DNA of 64,000 nt from Lindgomyces ingoldianus (Eukaryota; Ascomycota; Dothideomycetes; Pleosporales; Lindgomycetaceae): contig NW_022985204.1 of assembly GCF_010093535.1 (NCBI RefSeq), forward strand, positions 423,763 to 487,762, read 5' to 3'. Below are positions 23,011 through 34,879 of the stretch, in pieces. Both the position numbers and the translations under genes were made by a program. Numbering within the stretch: the first letter of the stretch is position 1; every line of letters starts with the position of its first letter. Below the pieces are notes generated by a model. That model was not told where the DNA came from, made no database searches, and was given only the letters and a program-made list of their open reading frames with translations.

Positions 23011-24349
23011 TTAGGGAACGAAGATTTCTGTATCATGAATGCGACATATACTCCGGCTGTCAAGGAATAAGAGGGTTCGAGATGGAAAGTCGTCTAATGT
23101 CACCTCAATAAGACCGGAGGAAGATACGCCTTCCCATTCGCCAAGCGACCCGGGTCCCACCAACAAAAGAAACTAACGGGATCTTGTTCTTAGTTCTATT
23201 TCACCTATCCCACATGCCACAACCCCCACTGTTCCACATCACGTTCCATCGATACAGCGATAGAGCTGACCCACCTCCAGGATTCTGTCCGTACGAAGAG
23301 CCACCAACCGCAAGCGACTGTGTCCGAAACAGAACTCTTCGCTCAACTATACCTCCGGCAAAACTAACATAAAGAGGAGCGTGAGTGGACGCCAACCGAC
23401 CGCTGAAGCGTTTTAGGGCAGATGAAACTATAGCCGATATCAAGTTGTAGAGGATCCGCTCACCTCTTCCTTCATGCATATTCTCCTTATCATAACGCTA
23501 GGCTAGAATCCATGAATACTTGCAATGACACGGAAGATTCTGAGGTTGATGTTATAATGCTCAATGAACCCCCGGCTGCTCCGTCTAAGTAAAACGCCGA
23601 AACTGTGGAGGTCAATCTGCAGCTAGTCCAGCAGGGTTCCCAGCTGCATAAACAGCTCACTGAAAGAGCCAAAGACCACACTGCAATAGTCGCGTCTAAT
23701 TTTAGGTGTACTAGAGAGGCCACATCTTCTAGGTCGTCCAGATGGTTGTCGAGAATGGATGGGTAGCAGAAGAAATCATCACTGTCATACAAGCCATCGA
23801 AGTCAGTTAAGAATCCACTTGATTGAAATGACCCAGGACCGGAACAATTGCATCTGTGCCTTTCAGCTCCCAACAGAGAGTGTTTCCTCGGCTGAAAGCT
23901 TTGTAGGGGGCACGACCAGATCCCATGCTGAGTCCGAAACAAGCATTCAAGAGCATGCCTTTGATTGGACAGTTGAACAGCACGTGTCAAACTACCATAA
24001 ATCATCTAGAAAATTTTGACTTGGCGGTTCTAGATTACATAGCTAATTGGCGCCGTTATCGGAATCATTCGTGTTGCCAAGTTTGAAGGCTTGCGGTTGG
24101 CGAGACCTTCACAATGCACCAATCCCGCCTCCGTCAGCTAGCTGTGGGCGGCTTAATCCGCCAAAATGAATTCCCAGCTGAGAAGCTGTTTGTATTCAGC
24201 TCAATGTCTCCCAGTTTATTTTCTGCCGCGAGCCCGTTCTCCTCCTCGCTATGGGTCTTCGCTCAAGACTAGTTTACGAGGCCTCATGCGACTACAACAC
24301 TAACATAAGGACTTCAGCCTTGCCATAAAGAAACTCACACACTTTCAAG
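23011..24349. other. Gene-poor flank; possible decayed coiled-coil ORF at 23512-23760
   Basis: GC-balanced unique-looking sequence. On the plus strand, 23512-23760 reads like protein (ETVEVNLQLVQQGSQLHKQL, then TERAKDHTAIVASNF) but has an internal TAA and further stops downstream. The longer reverse frame 23490-24005 (171 codons) is Ser/Cys-rich and looks like its shadow. I do not recognise either. The rest shows no gene signal. Confidence 0.3.
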
Positions 24350-26556
24350 ATGAGTTGGTGGAGAGGCTGTGACGTGGTCCGTTGCGGACTCTGGATCAAC
24401 TGGAGTATGTCGTACCGTGACCTTTTTAGCTTTATCTTACATGCATAGGCTCTGACTACTACGGCTCCACCCTAACTTTACCTAATGAATGGGCCTTGAT
24501 TCTCGTTGCATTCCTGGCCCTGTTGGTCAAGCTCGCGGGTAGCTATCTCTGGGGAATAGTCTGTTTCGCCATTCATCAAGTAAATGCCTCATCCCGGCCC
24601 CAGGATGACATGTACCATCATTTTCAACTCGTCCTCCGCAATTCAGAATCCGAATCCAGTTTCGTCAGGAGATTACTCACCATAGGTTTTTCACATAAAG
24701 GCGCGCGATTCGAAGCCTACAGGCGGTCATTATGGCTCATCGTCCTTGCGGCGTTACATGGAATGGGCATATGGGCGGCTAGTACTCTATCGTCACGTTT
24801 CATCACAGGAATTGACGAAGTTCAAGTTATCCCGGGAAAGTGTGGGTGGATGAGAATAATCTCCATGGATACTCTGGCGGACGAAGAATCGTTTGAGGCT
24901 TTTAATTCCCTAGTTGTGATGATTCGGCATAGTTATCGACGAAGCGCGGCTTACTCTCGTGCATGCTACGCTCAGATGGGGACCAACTCAACAGTCTGTG
25001 CGTCATATAAGCAAAACACACTTCCGTACAATAGCAGCCATTCCGCCCCATGCCCTTTCGACGGAAAAATATGTAACGGCTCGGCCATCACCTTGGACAC
25101 AGGCCACCTTCTCTCGAGTGAGCATTTAGGCATTAATACGCGACCGGAAGATACAGTGTCTATGCGAAAGGTCCTTACTTGCGTCCCACTAGCAGGAGAA
25201 CAGTACGCCGATCGTTGGCAGGAAATCCCATATAATGGAACCAATCCGAATTCAACAGATATAGCAAGATGCTATAAACTGGGTGCAACACTCCAAACGC
25301 CGGTCCCAGGGACTACAGTTTGTGTATGGGGCAGTTTTCTGTTCTGGGGTGATCAGCCATACAACCTAGTGTGAGTGCTCCCCGCTGCTCTTGACTACAC
25401 ACCAGGCGCCAATGCTTTCCCAGCGCTTACTAAACAAAGATCGGCCTCGGCATTTATCAATTATCAAGGCGACAAAGCCCGTCTCATCGAACCCATCCCC
25501 GAGCTCCAGTCCTCGGATTCTGACTTTACACTCATTGGACTTATCAATAGACTCGCCTACCGCACTCCGGTTGAGGATCCTTGGTTCAACGCTCAGAATC
25601 TTACCACGTGGGAAATTCCATCTCCGACGGATTTCTTCACAGCCACAAATGTAATGTCCTTCATGGGATGTCAAGAGCGTTACCAATTCTGCACCGCGGG
25701 TGAGAGTTATTGCTCCCCTTTCACAGGCATCTACGGCATAGATCCGGCAAACTCAACGGGCCTGAACCCTACACAACTGGCTCTCTTTAAGCTCCTGTGG
25801 AAAGTTGGATGGACGATACAACTCAATTTCCAGCTCCTTTTCGCCGGGCGCGAGAACCTTCTTGCCAATGATTACCTCTGGAACGACAGCCCTGACTTTC
25901 GCCTCTCGGCATCTCTTCCGTCCGATCATTGGCAAAGAGAGGTCGCTAACTGGATGAATACATCGCTCGCCGCAATACAGCGCCAAATATACACCTATGC
26001 GAGGCCTACCGAATTCGATGTCGGTCCTGGTATACCCACCTTGAAGTTCATCGATGAACCTGACGATGAACACATGAAACTCCTTTGCCACAAAATCAAA
26101 GCACGATCCCAATCGCACCAATCATTCAACGTCCAAAGTCTCTTCATAGTTCTTACAGTTACACTCACCATCATGGCGCTCAATTTATCACTCCCAACAA
26201 TCATGAGCTACTTCCAGAAGCGGACAGGAAAGGGCCTGCGAAAGAGGCTCGAGTGGATCGAAACTGGTGCGTTTCAACTTCAGAGAATAGCAGCAGAGGG
26301 GCGAGGGATTGGCCCGTGGAACGGCAGGGAGGACGACGTGCCAACTCTCGTAGAATATGGACATCTCTTTAACTTGACGAACCTGGGCCTAAGAGGGAAG
26401 TGGAGTCGAGTGGGCAGCTATGAAGTCGTAGGTAGAGGAGTGAACAACGATGAAGGTGAAGAGGTCGGGATGGATCGTTTAGAGAGTGTGGCGAGCAGTC
26501 TAAGGGTGATTGGGATGGATACAAATAGTAGTCAAGTGAGGCTATTAGACCCCTAA
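24350..26556 (+). CDS. Uncharacterised fungal multi-pass membrane glycoprotein, with an internal TGA or third exon
   Basis: Belongs to a common, functionally unassigned Pezizomycotina membrane family. Exon 1 is 24350-24404 (start MSWWRGC, ...LWINW), intron 24405-24448 (GTATGT...ATAG, 44 bp), then a long reading frame. Membrane segments: ILVAFLALLVKLAGSYLWG near the N-terminus, a second at LWLIVLAALHGMGIWA, and a third near the C-terminus (FIVLTVTLTIMALNL). The large outer region between segments 2 and 3 is Cys-rich with many N-glycosylation sites and carries the family landmarks TGHLLSSEHLGINTR, CVPL, PIPEL, EDPWFNA and CQERYQFC. The same frame is broken once, by TGA at 25372-25374 inside GTGAGTG. 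This is either a nonsense mutation or the donor of a phase-keeping intron 25371-25439 (69 bp). About 700 aa in all. The function is not known. Confidence 0.75.
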
Positions 26557-28359
26557 CTTGGGAAGACGCACTCCTTCGAGAGACATAGGCTAACCAGCAA
26601 TAACCACACCTGCTGAATCATATCGCATGACAGGAATCGGCTCCCCACTCAAATGGAAGAGCGTGAATGATTGGAAATCCTAAATAGATAGAGCTCTTAA
26701 AAGTATGGAGTGATAGTGATGGACGCAGCCTAGATTTTTTTTTGTAATATTGTCAAGACCACTTGGGGTAAAATAAAGATTTGTGGCGTAACGTATAGAT
26801 CCTAAAATCCTATCAAATCCTCGCAAGATACCACACTTTTAATAACCCGAGAAACCAAAATATAATTCTACAAACTAATCCATCCGACACGCTCGGAATA
26901 GCGTCTAGAAACTAAGATGCGAGCAACGAACCTAACACAGAAGTTTAACGACTACTCAGCAAGATCACGAAGATGCAGTCCTGAGCGTCTTGTGTATAAG
27001 AACAACGCAAAAATCAGGTCACAAAAGTGAGCATGCAGATAGTCCATTCTCTACGAAGGAATATTACATTTTATACTTCCGTTATTCCTCATCAGATGCA
27101 CTACACGGGCAAAAGGTTTATACGAGGGAATGGCGCGCCTTGATAACTATCACATATAGACTCCAAGCCTGATTATTTGTCTAGCCGTAAGCAAGAAACC
27201 CACCTTTTCATGTGAAGCTTTTTAGGAGCACTTGAGCTATAAGGAACTGAGTTGATTGCAAACGGAGGGTACCTTAAAAGTTTTGTATACAAGGAGTGAG
27301 CTATAAAAGGGGGTAAGCTAGGCAGGAAGTGATTAATGAATACGAGCAGGTAGTGAAGCTCCATAACTGCCAGACTTGTCAACAAGCAAGTCAAGTATAC
27401 TGTAGAACAAAGCGCTATGCCTATTTAAGACGCATTAAACTGTACAGGAAGGTCACTAACCCAAATAGGTATTCAAGTCAAGTTGATCCTTGAAAACACC
27501 ACAAACTCGCTTGTTAACAAGTGGGATAACTGTAAACATTTCATCACTCTCTGCAAGCAACGCGATAAAGCCAAGTCCACACAATATGATTCACATGCTT
27601 AATTACTTAACTACTTAACTAGAGAACCCCTTGATATCCGTCTTCTTACTAGGTACTCATCGCCAACGCAATAATGCCCAAGGCGCGCATCTTAGGACCA
27701 TACGCATGGATATTGAGACCACGCTCTTGGCTGAAACCTTTAACGTTCTCGAGACCCTTTTGGAAGTTGGTGTCGCATAGGCAGGTAACGTCCCTCTCTG
27801 CGTAGCGAGGTGCCCTCTGTTCGAACGTAACTACCAATGAGCGCATGGACATTTCAGGGCTCATAGGCTGACGCTCGAAGCCAGACTCTAGAGAGATAAC
27901 CGAATTCATCTGGGACGAGGATAACATCGACTACGAAGCCTATCATAACTTAGATAAACTCGCACCAGATCTGTCTTGGCGTACCACGACAGAGCACGTC
28001 AAGACCACAGTAGATATAGTCTCTGTGAATTGCTGCCTTAGAAATTCGTAGTCAATCCAATATATTTCCCTGACGCATAATTTTGCATCAACTAGTACTG
28101 GAAATACATCTATTTCACCTCCTGCCCTTTCCTACTGTTCGCCTTCGGTTCAATCCTTCCTGCTGGCATAACGCCAGCTTACCAAGATATCCTGATCGAG
28201 TGTCGACTGTAACACGTAGAAGGGGTACTTGTACTTGAAATTTCAGCAACCGAGAATCTGTGCGCACTTTAGTGTCTGCAATAGTTTGATATAAGTTGTA
28301 TGCTATGGCTACTCCGAAACATCTAGAATCTTTTTTAACTGAATATTACGTTTGCACTG
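26557..28359. other. Intergenic stretch with a repeat relic; no supported gene
   Basis: Contains a worn copy (about 27200-27390) of the LTR-like repeat also seen at 32790-33000 and 46686-46886. A reverse frame at 27649-27927 (92 codons) has a protein-like composition (SLESGFERQPMSPEMSMRSL) but starts inside a larger decayed context, and I cannot assign it. Nothing else stands out. Confidence 0.35.
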
Positions 28360-28403
28360 TGTGAGAGGTATCGAGCGGGAAGCACAAGGGGGGCAAGGTG
28401 CAA
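28360..28403 (+). repeat. Fragment of the TGTGAGAGGTATCGAGC LTR family
   Basis: The first 44 bases match the start of the solo LTRs at 41393 and 62040, then similarity stops. It lies directly upstream of the truncated patatin domain, so it may mark the event that removed the 5' part of that gene. Confidence 0.55.
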
Positions 28404-28463
28404 AGTGTGAGTATAATCCCAATGTGTACAAGATTTTGATGGCATTGACCAGTTGCATGCAGG

Positions 28464-30861
28464 TTCGTATGTGCAACAAGCAGCGAGACGGGCGATACAG
28501 TGCGGCTCACCAGCTACCGCTCGCCCCGTGGCCGCGAACGACTGCTCCGCACCACCAAGATATGGGAAGCAGGCTGAGCGACATCAGCAGCCTCATCCTT
28601 CTTCGATCCCATCACCATCGGCGACTTTGGGGAGAGCTTCATTGACGGGGCAACAGGAGCAAACAACCCAGTGTATGAGGTGTGGAATGAAGCCCAAGAC
28701 GTGTGGCCGTCTGGCTCGCTTGAAGACAAGGTCAAGTGTTTAGTGTCGGTTGGGACTGGGGTTCCGTCACTTACGCCGTTCAATGACGATCTCTTCGGCA
28801 TTGGAGAGAGTCTGCTAGTGATTGCTACGGAGACAGAGAAAACAGCTGAGCGATTCTCCAGGGATAAATCACGACTCGACGATGCCGGCGGGTACTATCG
28901 GTTTAATGTGTTGAAAGGATTGGAGGATATTAGACTGGAGGAGTCGAAGCAGAAGAACGCTATCATTGCGGCCACAGATCGATACATCGAGTTACAGGCG
29001 GTATTCAAGCAGATGAAGAAATGCGCTAATCGGATATCCGGGAGAGAATGTTAGTGTGTTCTGTAGCGTGGCTTTTAGTATGTAGCTGACCATGCCTCTT
29101 CCTTAGATGTAGGAAGTTATAAAACAGCATTTAGCCTACAAGTTATTCCTGTGGTGAATAAGTTTGTCGACCGAACATCTGATATGGAGGAACTGGAACT
29201 GGCTCTTCTGCCGCAGAGACAACACGACCGCCGGAAAGTGTTCGTGCTCTACGGACTGGGCGGAATTGGCAAGACACAGCTTTGCGTAGAGTTCGCAAGG
29301 AAGCAGCGGCGCACATTTAGCTCCGTATTCTGGCTTGATAGCAGAACAGAAGATAGCCTTAAGGAGAGTATTGCGACTTGTGCGAGCAGGATCCCGGAAG
29401 GTCAAACAGCAGAGAGCAGCAGAGCGTATTCAACTACAAACACAGGAGATGTCGATGCGGTGGTAAGGGATGTGATGAGCTGGTTGAGCCAGTCAGATAA
29501 TAGGGACTGGCTAGTCATCTTCGACAATGTCGACAGAGAGTGTGGGGTGGACAACGCCGATCCTGACGCATACAATATCACACACTACCTCCCTCGAGGA
29601 GACCATGGATCGGTCTTGATTACGACCCGACTTGCTAGCCTAGAACAGTTAGGTAGTTCACAGAAGTTAGGAAGGTTTAGTGAAAAGCAGGCGGAAGCTA
29701 TGTTCCAAAGCCGATATGGGGGTAGCTGTGGTAAGATGACAACGCTTGGAGCCATTACGCTGCATGCACAGAAACACCAGCGCTGACCGTCCCGGAGTAG
29801 ATTCTGGCGAGAGCAAGGAGCTATTTAGGCTCCTTGATGGCTTGCCACTAGCAATTGCACAAGCTAGCGCATATCTACGTCAGAGCGAAATCAGCGTTGC
29901 AAAATATATCCAGCTGTATAATCAGCAATGGAAGAGACTTATGGAATCTCAGGACAGAACCGGCGCGCCGCTTCGAGATTACCCCGACCGCAGCGTGTTG
30001 ACGACGTGGACGATCTCGTACAATGCTGTTCGGGCGAAAAGCACGGCCGCAGCGAACCTGCTTCTGCTCTGGGCATGTCTCGACAACAAGGACTTGTGGT
30101 ATGGCCTTGTTGCAAGAGCAGGAATGAATTCTGCAGTGGCGGAGTCCTTGCCACGGTGGCTGGCTCGCGTCGCGAGCGATGAAGTTGAGTTTGTTGCCGC
30201 AATGCGACTTTTGTGCAGCTACTCCCTTATTGAGGGCTTGCAGGACCTATCAGGGTATGAGACTCACCCAGTTGTGCACAGATGGGCATTACATATGCAA
30301 GATGAGGAACAACGGACGGCCTTTGCCCAGCTTGCTGTATTGATAATAGGTTGGGCAGTGCCTGAGACTACGGAGAAGGAGTACTCCAGTCTGCAGCGGC
30401 GACTTTTGCGTCATGCACATGCTTGCTATGAGTGGGTCCTTAAGTAAGTAGGATATAGTACTATTATGCGAGGATAAGCTAACGCAAGCAGTACGGGCTT
30501 TGGAGAGAACAGTACAATGATAGACGCGATTAATATGTTAGGAGTGCTCTTCACGGACCGGGGTAAGCTGGGTGAGGCAGCCAAGATGTTTAGGGAAGTG
30601 CTGGAGAAGAGGAAGCGGATCCTCGGCGACGAACATCCAGACACCATCTCAGCGATGAACAACCTCGCTTCCACGCTCGGAGACCAAGGCCAGCTGGACG
30701 AGGCAGCCAAGATGAAGAGGGAAGTGCTGGAGAAGATGACACGTATCTTCGGTGACGAACACCCTAAAACAAGGGAAGCTACCGAAAATCTAGATGTTTC
30801 ACTTATGCGTATAAAAATTTCTCGCTCTAGACGCGGCAGTGTTTTCAGTTTCTACAGCTAA
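28464..30861 (+). pseudogene. 5'-truncated patatin / NB-ARC / TPR protein (NLR-like)
   Basis: The family acts as a fungal NOD-like receptor: a patatin-type phospholipase effector, an NB-ARC nucleotide switch and a TPR sensor. Order seen: C-terminal half of patatin (about 28464-29049; RLTSYRSPRGRE, ATSAASSFFDPI, DGATGANNPV with its catalytic Asp), NB-ARC (29107-30443; P-loop GLGGIGKT near 29253, WLVIFDNVD, GSVLITTR, GLPLA near 29837), and two TPRs of 42 residues (30517-30770; GDEHPDT, GDEHPKT). Introns fit well: 29050-29106, 29731-29797 (restores frame) and 30444-30491 (GTAAGT, CTAAC branch). Missing: the patatin oxyanion GGGxRG and GxSxG serine region. TGA at 28575 replaces the expected Arg in the ATSAAS segment. 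The TPR array is short and ends in an unrelated tail. A product starting later, with NB-ARC and TPRs only, cannot be excluded. Confidence 0.8.
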
Positions 30862-33502
30862 AATGCTATAGGTAACGTCAGCTCTTGTTTTAGGCTATCT
30901 ACAACCTTACTATGATTTCCTATGTATGAAAAGATTTGTTTCTTTTCTAATTCTCTCCTCTATTCCATTTCTATTCCCTCTGCTCTTTGCTCTTCTGCAG
31001 CCGTTCTATCTATTACTGCTAGTTATAAATCTAATAATTGTATTGCCTGTCCATACTACGTGCTTGTACGTTAACGCTAGGGCATCCTACGCTAGTCGGC
31101 GGTAGTACATGTCCTTAATTAGCTTGTTCTAAGCAGTGGACTTCTACTAGTAAGATTATTGTCGCGCCAGGCTCCTGTTCTTTAGTTCTTACACATGTGG
31201 CGTTTCAAGTGCATAGGGTGGCGTAAAAGCTACCCATACTTTGTCACCACTAGCAGAGATGACATCCAACGCGCTCCATCCATAAGTTGTGACGTGGCGA
31301 ATCTACGAGAGGTGAGTTCGTTAGCCTGGAGGCATAGAGTAGCTACGGTTAAGTAGGATCGCAATACTGCAAAACCCAGGTTAACCCTCTGAGTGACACT
31401 TTGCACAGCCACAGGTATGAATACTACAAGCCTGCTTGGCGCCCGCTATAAGTAGATTCCAATGTGATGATCATGTACAAGACTAATGAAAACTTAATGG
31501 GCTATTCTAAGCCTCTTAATTTCAGGTAAGACCGCTCTATTAGTGTTATAAATAGTAAAAGCTTAACATTGTTCATAGAAGGGGTCTTAGATATTCAAGA
31601 ATAGCTATAGTATACAACTTATAGAATTGTGGTATACTCTAACGAGTGCGCTGAAATCGAGTTGCTACAGGTTCAAGCACCCCTCGTTTGTCTCGGCACA
31701 GATCGTGTCTCGGCTCGCGGAGAGAGACTTTAGATCGTACAGTAGCGTAAGGTCTAAGGAGCTAGAGAGAGCTCCGAGGTGATTAAATAGAGGCCAGATG
31801 ATGCTAATCCCAAAGAGGAGGCGCTAGTCCTAAGCCGGGCCCACATTCACCCGAGGCGATGGGCCACATGAGACGAAGTCATGGGCAACGGTTAGGGATC
31901 GCACGACTGATCTGGATCTAGACGCCGTGCTCAATAAGAGAGGAGGTGATTCCTCTCGGGGCTGCCATGCGATGTTCTCGCTAATTCGAACCTATCAATC
32001 GTTCTTCGAAGCTTAAAGCGAGGCGTCAGTGTTAAGTGTTATGGCAGATTTGGAATACAACGAATGAGACTCAGAACTAGTACAAATGCTACATTAAAAA
32101 AGAGTTTCAATGTGGGGGGCCTCTTATGTAGACTTAGATAGGCATTAATGCTTAATTATGCTACAAACATGCCACAGAATATGCGAGAGTGAAGAAAGAA
32201 CAAGACTTTAGGAGAGCATGCTGACCACATCCCACAGCTCTCAAATGCCGGGTTTCTAGTTCAGATATCATTGGCTTTTTGCCCAGCCCCTGACCAGGTC
32301 TAGATTCCCCTCCATAATATTCCATGTTGCCTTGAACTCCTGGCCTGCCTCGTAACTCTATGCATTAAAGTTTAGCACTGCCGATTGATCTTACCATATT
32401 GCTCTGGTCTCCTCTATATGCCGCTATTTCAGGCAATAGGTGGAGCAATACTAGCCCCGGTGGGGTATCATGGTACCAGGTCGCCGAGGAAAATGTTAGC
32501 CACCGAGGCGAAGTCTGGAGGCTCAAAGAGCAAGTCATGATATGAAACAATTTAGTCAAACTGATCAAGGCTTATTTTGATGGGATGAGAGAAGTTTCGA
32601 AAGTGCAAGAGTCTGGGTTGCTGGGTTGGCGGAACAGCGGGTAATCCCTATCAACTGGGGGCCCACGGTTAAGGGAGGGATTCAGAAATGGCACGAGCAT
32701 TTCTAGGCGTGGGGTTTGGAGTGATAAGAATATATCAAGAGGGTGGCCAAGAAACGGGTCCTGGATTCGAGCGCGCACCAAAACATCTGTAAAGCTTTGG
32801 TGAAGCTTTTGGAAGCACCAGAGGCATGAGGAACTGGATTGATTGCCAAAGGAGGGTAACTAGGGGCCTATGTAGTACTGAGTGAGCCTGCCATGTGACC
32901 TAAGGCTACATCTAGCTTAGGCAGCAGCAGGTGAAAGTAGTATCAGGTGACTGGAGCTTGGAGAGCTCCGTAACTGCAAACAGAATCTGTACCACATCAC
33001 GAAGAGCGATCGGGCCGAGATCTAGGTCGAGGAGAGAATTAGTACGAATTGCGGCTGAAGAGGAGTCGCGAATTCATTCTGCGGTGCAGTATGCGAGAAT
33101 GAAAGCAAGCGAAGTCTGGAAGGCACTCGGGGAGGTGGGAGTCGATCACGAGCGAGAATTTGTGGAGAAAGGATGTATTTGCAGAACCACGCCAGGAACG
33201 TTGATGGGTTTATCCAGGAAGAAACGAAAAAGTCAAATATTTTCCCGTGTAAAGCGGGAGGTGCCTAGCAACGAAATATCTTAATGGGGAGAAGAAAGCC
33301 AGAATCTCATGTCTTGCAGGAGATGTTGCGAGGAGGCAACCGATTGTGCGTATGGTATGATGCAAATGTATGTCGCAAAGATTGTAAAAGCTCTGGGGAG
33401 GTGAATGTGTATTGGCCAACTACGACTGTGCCTCCAAGTGCTATTTGAAAAGATCGTTCCTATGCCTTGTCCTTGATCCAAACTTGCTCAACTTGCTATT
33501 TT
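30862..33502. other. Gene-free stretch with retroelement scars
   Basis: About 31700-31900 resembles, on the minus strand, the LTR family at 50560-50800 (GGCGCTAGTCCTAAGC, ACATTCACCC). About 32790-33000 resembles the repeat at 46686-46886 (ACCAGAGGCATGAGGAACTG). Frames of 60-117 codons here have no recognisable features. Confidence 0.45.
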
Positions 33503-34399
33503 TCACGGAACCACTTCATTCTTGTGCTTCTCCAGGAACGCGTGAAAGGATGTCAACGGCACTCCCCAACGGCCCACCTCTTCAATGTCGACCAGTCTGT
33601 CTAAGTCATTTGACATGGTTTGGCCTGCAATTAGGGGGTTCATGATCTCTGCTTCTGTCTCTTCCTTGGTGCGGTATACTATCTCGATGTCTTTCCCAGC
33701 TGCGCGGCTGATTTCCTTGATGATGTCCTTGATGGACAGCTTCTCTCCAGCCACACTCACAATCTGTCCTCTAAACTTCTGGGGATCTTGAAATGCCGCG
33801 GCTGCAAATGCACCAATGTCATCTGGATCAACAAGGGGGAGGATCGTGCTCGAATCGTAGCTGTTTAAGAACTTCCCGATCCGCATTTCGGGAAACATGA
33901 TGGCTACCACTGGTGCAATCAGATTCGTCATGAAGTAACCGGGGCGAATGATGGTCCAAGGAATGGTTGAGTTTTGAACCAACTGCTCGACGTCTCCCTT
34001 TCCAAACACTGCTGGAGCTGTAATCGAATCGCCTATCTTCGAGCGGATCTCGGGGTCATTGAGTGGGAGCGTTGTCGAATGAACCACATGCTCCACACCC
34101 GCAGCTTTTGCGATGGAAAGTATTGACGATGCTTCGCGAGTTTCGGCGTCGTCAGCAAAGGACGGCATCTGGTTGAGGAAAAGGGCATTGCATCCTCGAA
34201 TGGCTGCTTCGATCGAGGAGGCATCTCCAAGTGTACCTTTGAACGGAGTGGCGCCAATAGACTCCAGTGCCAGTGCTCGGGGATCCTCAGGATTGGTGAC
34301 GAATGCATGGACTTTCCATCCCAGCCTCAATAGATGGCGAGTGACACCAACGCCTTGTGAGCCGGTCGCGCGAATGACCAAAGCAGCTTTAGTCGACAT
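33503..34399 (-). CDS. NmrA-like NAD(P)-binding protein
   Basis: Predicted 298-residue, intron-free protein of the atypical short-chain dehydrogenase NmrA-like group (about 300 residues is normal). These bind NAD(P) with a Rossmann fold and often act as redox-sensitive regulators rather than enzymes. The N-terminus reads MSTKAALVIRATGSQGVG. The glycine motif is G-A-T-G-x-Q-G in most relatives, but here its first Gly is Arg. Further family features are the FLNQMPS, AGVEHVVHSTT, WTIIRPGYFM and PLVDPDDIGAF segments. I chose the Met at 34399 because it starts directly before the beta-1 strand; the open frame upstream is a poly-Phe run without ATG. It is divergently oriented to a Zn2Cys6 gene about 480 bp away, an arrangement that suggests co-regulation. 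Confidence 0.88.
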   Translation of the reverse strand: MSTKAALVIRATGSQGVGVTRHLLRLGWKVHAFVTNPEDPRALALESIGATPFKGTLGDASSIEAAIRGCNALFLNQMPSFADDAETREASSILSIAKAAGVEHVVHSTTLPLNDPEIRSKIGDSITAPAVFGKGDVEQLVQNSTIPWTIIRPGYFMTNLIAPVVAIMFPEMRIGKFLNSYDSSTILPLVDPDDIGAFAAAAFQDPQKFRGQIVSVAGEKLSIKDIIKEISRAAGKDIEIVYRTKEETEAEIMNPLIAGQTMSNDLDRLVDIEEVGRWGVPLTSFHAFLEKHKNEVVP

Positions 34400-34879
34400 A
34401 TTGGCGTCCGTAAAATGGGTCGGACTAGTGTTTACGAAAAAAAAAAACAGAGACAATTCACGGTGCAGTAGAGGGCTATACACCTGTAGGTGACCCGAGT
34501 AGTATCAGTGGAAAGTAAGTAGTAACTAACTTATATCATATCCAAAGCGGAGACACTTTGGATCCCATCGGAAGTCCGCATTTGCAACTCCACGTGTAAT
34601 GGAGTTCCGCAATGACAAATCACGAACCGCAAATGTGCGCTTCAAGAAGGATGCCCTTGAAACAAGGTTCCCTGGACTGTGTCCCTAACCTTGAGAGACG
34701 ATCGAAGTGAAGAGTGAGGAATGAGGAGGGTGCAACGGTCCGCGTTTCGTCCATTGTCAATCGCTGACGTAATGGTTCGCCTTAACGTTATCGATAGCAT
34801 ACCTCGAACCTCGCAGTGGATGGTAACCTCTGGCTTAGACAGCAAACCCTCTCTCAGACCCCCTCGCTGTCGTCCGGGC
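34400..34879. promoter_or_regulatory. Shared divergent promoter of the NmrA-like and Zn2Cys6 genes
   Basis: 480 bp separate the two start codons, with no other gene between them. An 11-bp A/T homopolymer lies near 34437-34447, on the NmrA side. A CGG-type inverted site for the regulator cannot be assigned with confidence by eye. Confidence 0.4.

Noticed and set aside
23490..24005. 171-codon reverse frame
   Set aside because: Ser/Cys-rich composition with no domain; the plus strand of the same region reads more like protein, so this is probably its shadow.
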